Shown here: one piece after another, positions 59,604-64,000 of the stretch
Numbering within the stretch: position 1 is the first letter of the stretch
How the letters are laid out: every line of letters begins with the position of its first letter
Assembly: GCA_026419805.1 (NCBI GenBank)
Contig: JAOSLS010000022.1
Location: 1 to 64,000 of the forward strand
Reading direction: 5' to 3'
Source of the DNA: Ceratocystis colombiana
Taxonomy: Eukaryota > Ascomycota > Sordariomycetes > Microascales > Ceratocystidaceae
Length of the DNA: 64,000 nucleotides
Notes under the pieces: model-generated
The model's input: the letters and a program-made list of their open reading frames with translations, nothing else
What the model was told of the DNA's origin: nothing
Database searches by the model: none
Translations under genes and position numbers: made by a program

Positions 59604-61070
59604 AGAGACACCTGCAAAACCAAGCCTCCCGCACGATCGCGACCACAACTAAGCCGTCGAAATAAAAAGGAATAATGAAAATATAACCAGCCATCTACAG
59701 CCATTTTGAGGGCCCGCAGCTGAGGGGTATTTTTCCTGGTCTGTTGGCCAGAATCCCTTGCTGTGTCTTGTTATCTCGGCCCACCTCCGTCTTTCCTCTT
59801 CTGCTCCCAGAGGCTCTGACGGGAGGATCTAGGGCCTTTTAATAACTCTACCATCTCAAAGATTATACGTTTTGTTTATAGCCTTGAGAATTTAATAATA
59901 CCCATTTATACAACTGTCTTAGCAGATGAGGTGTCGTGTATCGTTTGGGTGTTGGGTAGAAATAGTGGATATAGAGTGTGACTTTTAAGAAATCGTTTGC
60001 AGGTGACCAGGTTGAAGAACGTACGCAGTCATAGGGTTAGGGTTATATACATATATATATATGGGTTTTTACTTGCTGCTATTTTAACGAGAAGATGAAG
60101 GACAATGGGCTCTTCCTTTCTTCAAACTTTCATCGTAAAGCTGCATTAGGCTAATTGGGCATATCTTTTTGCTTGACATTCCCTTTTTTCGTCAATCATG
60201 GCAATGTGTTGGTGATCAACCATATCAGCTCTTCTATATGTTTGTTGGGGCAAGCAAGGATGTCCGGGATAATACGGTACCTGGTCCACTTTAATGTTAC
60301 TAACAGAAAATCATACCAAAAGATGTACAGTTGTGTTAGTGTATAGGGCCTTGTGCAACGACTATCTAGGTCGCGCCGTAACAGTGCATGACTTCATATT
60401 AGGAATAGACTTAAGCCGCAAGGGCCCCATGGAGATGGGGATATGGCCATTCTTGTTTCTTAATTTTTTTTTATTATTTGGCTGGGGCACAGCCAACAAG
60501 GACGGGTGAGGAATTGGAATGAATCCGGCTTTTATTGTCTTTGCCCTCTTCTTCTTTTTCTTGCTTCTTTCCCATCTGACGCCTTTTGGTTTGTATATCT
60601 GTCTTTCTTTGCTGTTCTGTAACGCGACGAAGGACACTTCCACACACATACACACAGAAGAAAAGGAAGGGAAGGATATATACATATTTTCATTTGGTTT
60701 TCTGGGCGGCTTAGCATTTTGATTTTTCTAGCGGTAGAATTATCTCCAATTCTCTCTTTTTTTCTAATTTTCGTCACTTTTTTTGTTCTTTATTCTACTC
60801 GCCTGAGTTTCGCTCTTCCTTTAAACCATCCTCTGTAATTTTCTCTCCCTTGCCTTGTCGTCAAGGCTGTCTATCTATTCTTTTGTTCTTCTTCTTCTTT
60901 CTTTACTCGGCACTCCCCTAGGACCCACTCTTAACGACCCACATATATAATCCTAACTCACCGGCTCCGATAACAAGCGGCCCCACATTTGACACTACCC
61001 GATTTCATCACTAGTTTTCCGGACTCGCTATTTTATTAGCAATAATTTCGTCTTTTTGGGGCGGTCCGGA
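59604..61070. other. Gene-free spacer
   Basis: The 3' UTR of the small membrane gene, then a TAGGGTTAGGGTTA stretch (60032-60045) followed by a TA-rich run. A CT-rich leader for the Zn(II)2Cys6 gene follows from about 60535 to 60920. No further gene can be supported. Confidence 0.4.
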
Positions 61071-63311
61071 ATGGCCCCGAGCTCCAGTCGTAGAGCTGAG
61101 AGCCCGCCGCGACGGCTGCGAGCGTGTGTGCCGTGCACCAAAGCCAAGGCTAAATGCAATTTCAAGTCTGAGAACCAGTCGCGGCACTTGTGCGACCGGT
61201 AAGCAAGCCAAAGCTCACCCCGATCGGCTTTTGGAATTGGTGTTTCAGTGCTAACAGCATCGTCTATTAGATGTCACCACCTTGGTATTGAGTGCACGGC
61301 AAAAACTACCAAAGGGATCCGCAAGCCGCGCCAGCTTAAGCCACTGGCAAGCCGTGTGGCATCGCTAGAGCAGATTATTGATAATCTAACGACGCGTCTT
61401 GCGTCAGCTGAAGACTCAAGCCATGACTATGCGCCGCTTAATTCTGCCGGTCCAGCAAGGCACCCATCTGTCAATACGCCTGAGTCGGTCAGTGGGTCAT
61501 CGGATGGGGGAAATGACGGGCGTATAACACCTAGTGCAGCAAGTGCCAGTATTGTTTCTACTACTACGACACGTCCGCCAAGTTCAAAAGGGTCTATAGC
61601 GTCGAACCCTAGTAGTAGCTTAAGTGCAGGAAACTCCGTTAGGGCAGGGGGCAGTAATGGCAATATAGGCACAAGTGTTATGGGATCTGCTATCTGCACT
61701 AGCAACGATAACACATCACCGCCGTTTAGACTTAACTGGGACCAGGTTAACTTGGCAGTGATGGAGTTCAAGGCGCGGTATACACCAGCCTTCCCATTTG
61801 TAGTGGTCGATGAAAAGCCCATCGAGCAGCTTCTCGCAGACTCGCCGTTTCTCGTGCGTGCTATCATATTCATTACAGTGCCGTTTACTCCCGCTATGCT
61901 CAAGGCTATCCGGAAGGACCTAATGACGTATTTAGCCATGCGCTCGCTAGTTGAGGCTAGTGTGTCTCTGGATGTGCTGCAAGGCATGCTTATTCTGATT
62001 GCCTGGGGCCCGATCCGACTGGCACCGACCCAAATTCACCAGATGATGAACCTATCAGTGGCGCATGCTCGCAGCCTAGGCATTGTCATGCCACGTGTAT
62101 CGCAGAACAACTGGCATACAACTAGCAAGGGGCCTGAGGATCCGCGGCAGGCGTCGATCGCGCAGAACACTACGACACTGACTATGGCGCAACAACGTGC
62201 ATATCTAGGGACATTTTACCTATCAGAAATGTAAGCTTACTGGTCTTTGTATTTCATTTTTCCTTTAAATTCTTGACTATGTCGCTAACTAGTCATCTAT
62301 TCCTTTTTACAGCTCTTCGTGCCGTGGAGGGTATCAGCCGCTGCTCAACGGCTCCCCATTAGACGTCCATGCCGCAACACGCCTGCTGACATCAGACACA
62401 CAGAGCGACTTTATGGTGGAAAAGATTGTCAGTATCGCTGAGGTCACTAATAAAACTACGGCTATATTTGGTATCCCATACGCCCGAGATCGCAAGCCAA
62501 CGTATGCGGCAGTCGTTGAGTGTCGGAGTCAACCATTGCGGGCACAACTAGACAAGATTGCTCAGGGTGTAGCGCCAGACCACCCGAATTTCTGTGAGTT
62601 GCCCGCGTATTTCTCTAGGTTATCAGAGTCTCATCTAATTGTCTTCTTACAGCTCATTTTCGTATGCACTACACCTATGCACTTGTGCGTCTTTATGAGC
62701 CGGCCACTTTTATCACCGACGCTGTGCAACGCACCACACCGTCTATATGTCATTTGCAAGCACTGGGTGACTGTTTGGTAGCACTCAAAGACTTTTTTGC
62801 AGCTTTTGTATCAATCGAGCCACATGCTGCTACCGGTGGTTTCCAGACGTACGCCACACTTGCCACACTCGAACAAGTGTCTCTAGCGGCCTGCGTCGCT
62901 GTGCGAATCCTCTTGCTGGAGCTGGAAGGGTGGGATCTAGCGCTAGCAAGGCTGCAACTCGACTTTAGTAGAATCATGGAATCCCTTCTACAGCTGTTGC
63001 GCCGCGCCGACATGGCACGCTTGCAACTTGAGGCGCGTTTTGCTGGCGTCCGCCGCGAGGACGGGTCAGTGCCTGCGGAGGACTTTGGTAGTCTTGAGCG
63101 ATATGTGAAGAATCTACACTTGCTGCGTGTCTGGTACGAAAGGCGGAGTGCGGCACCAGAGGTTGCTGCCGTTCCGCCGGTTCCACAGACTCAGGCTACG
63201 CAACGACAACCAAGACAACAAACATATCAGAATCAACAGCATCAACAACAGCATCACCAGATGCAGCATCCGACACAAGCCCATGTGCAGGCCTCTCAGC
63301 AAGTGCAACAA

Positions 63312-63342
<31 letters not shown>

Positions 63343-63473
63343 TACAACAACAGCAGGACCAGCAACAGCATTCAACGTCAGGAAATGTACTTGGTGGTTT
63401 TGAGCTAGACCTTAGTGGGGATTGGCCAGTGATTATGATGGGGGAGTGGGCGTTAGACACTTCATTTTTGTAG
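61071..63473 (+). CDS. Zn(II)2Cys6 transcription factor, Leu3-like
   Basis: Four exons (61071-61198, 61271-62230, 62313-62593, 62653-63473) give 729 residues. The DNA-binding cluster is split by intron 1: Cys19, 22, 29, 41, 44 and 51 follow C-x2-C-x6-C-x11-C-x2-C-x6-C. The ACVPCTKAKAKC form is typical of Leu3-like members. A short coiled coil (SRVASLEQIIDNLTTRLAS) after the linker should mediate dimerisation. A Ser/Thr/Gly-rich spacer leads to the middle homology region (from about 170), with membrane-like helices such as LVRAIIFITVPFTPAMLKAI. The C-terminus is Gln-rich, including five exact AlaGln pairs encoded by (GCTCAG)5, and ends in an acidic-hydrophobic segment (FELDLSGDWPVIMMGEWALD) that could be an activation domain. 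Target genes are unknown; no metabolic cluster adjoins it. Confidence 0.88.
63312..63341 (+). repeat. In-frame (GCTCAG)5 coding microsatellite
   Basis: Five exact hexamers encode alternating Ala-Gln in the Gln-rich tail of the transcription factor. Confidence 0.9.
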
Positions 63474-64000
63474 GACAGATACAATACAGAAGCACAAGAG
63501 TACATACGCGACAAAAGTTTTATGCAAAAGTCACCAACATGAAGTAGTAGTATATCCCTTGTTCTTCTTTAACGATTACTTATAGACCCATGCCTAAGAG
63601 TGCAGTAAGTGATGATTTAATGGCTTGTCGAATGAGCCTATTACTTGATATCCAGAGATTAAGAGCATGAGACTGGAGAGGAATTTCATGGTTACTAGCT
63701 AATACATTCTAGATCTCTGGACAGGTACATATTCTATATAAGCCTCGGAAAAACAGTAGTGTAATTATGTATAGTAATGTCCTTGTTTCATTGATATTTG
63801 GGTAGAAAAACAGCTCACGAGCCGTAGGATCTCCTGTCCCTTTCATAGCCTAATATATATCAGGATCAGGTAGGCACAGTTTCAACTGGCTGTTCTTGTG
63901 TCACTTATACGATCCAAGCTATAGAAGCTATTTTAAGTAGTCCTAGCTTCTAAAGCTGCATTCTTGGACGGTGTGTGTGTGTGTGGGGGGGGGGGGGGGG
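63474..64000. other. Downstream flank ending in GT and poly-G run
   Basis: The 3' UTR of the transcription-factor gene, then AT-rich DNA without a gene. The window ends in a GT dinucleotide run that passes into at least 16 consecutive G. Confidence 0.5.

Overview
The window is nuclear DNA of a filamentous ascomycete (Pezizomycotina). The coding genes carry short GT-AG introns (53-303 nt, mostly 55-110) with CTAAC-like branch points, CT-rich leaders and long AT-leaning spacers. Gene content agrees: a Zn(II)2Cys6 regulator, a DUF6536 membrane protein, a fungal Psd2-type decarboxylase and a secreted GMC oxidoreductase. The class within Pezizomycotina cannot be fixed from the sequence alone. I see no rRNA, tRNA or CRISPR. 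All gene models are my own splicing of the raw sequence.

Region 1 (1-14.7 kb) is gene-poor and repeat-bearing. It holds a small secreted, Kex2-type cysteine peptide precursor (264-497), an intact three-exon papain-family (C1A) peptidase (4805-6137, minus) with a decayed partial relative (about 1606-1840), a worn Ty1/copia relic (3146-4203) and a solo LTR with perfect 5-bp target-site duplications (8106-8370) plus an older copy (2309-2571). From 8.4 to 14.7 kb I find no gene.

Region 2 (14.7-25.6 kb) is a housekeeping block: mitochondrial malonyl-CoA:ACP transacylase (MCT1), coatomer epsilon (SEC28/COPE), phosphatidylserine decarboxylase 2 with two C2 domains and an EF-hand, and a small serine-rich hypothetical protein. 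Region 3 (25.6-39.3 kb) is nearly empty; it contains one secreted GMC oxidoreductase and a possible shattered methyltransferase relic.

Region 4 (39.3-44.8 kb) is compact: a DUF6536 eight-helix membrane protein converges on a HAD-family phosphatase, which is divergent from ribosomal protein L5 (uL18). The 527-bp spacer between the latter two contains TATCGATA-type sites and a CACGTG. Region 5 (50.4-64 kb) holds a 1383-residue LRR protein laid out like PPP1R37 with a PP1-docking motif, a convergent MOT1-type molybdate transporter, a 66-residue single-span membrane protein with a 24-nt microexon, and a Leu3-like Zn(II)2Cys6 factor.

No operon-like or cluster logic links these genes; they are independent units. 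The observations most worth a second look are the possible poison exon in the RPL5 first intron, the C1 peptidase sitting among transposon remnants with a decayed relative, the acidic secreted peptide, and the PP1-docking motif in the LRR protein.
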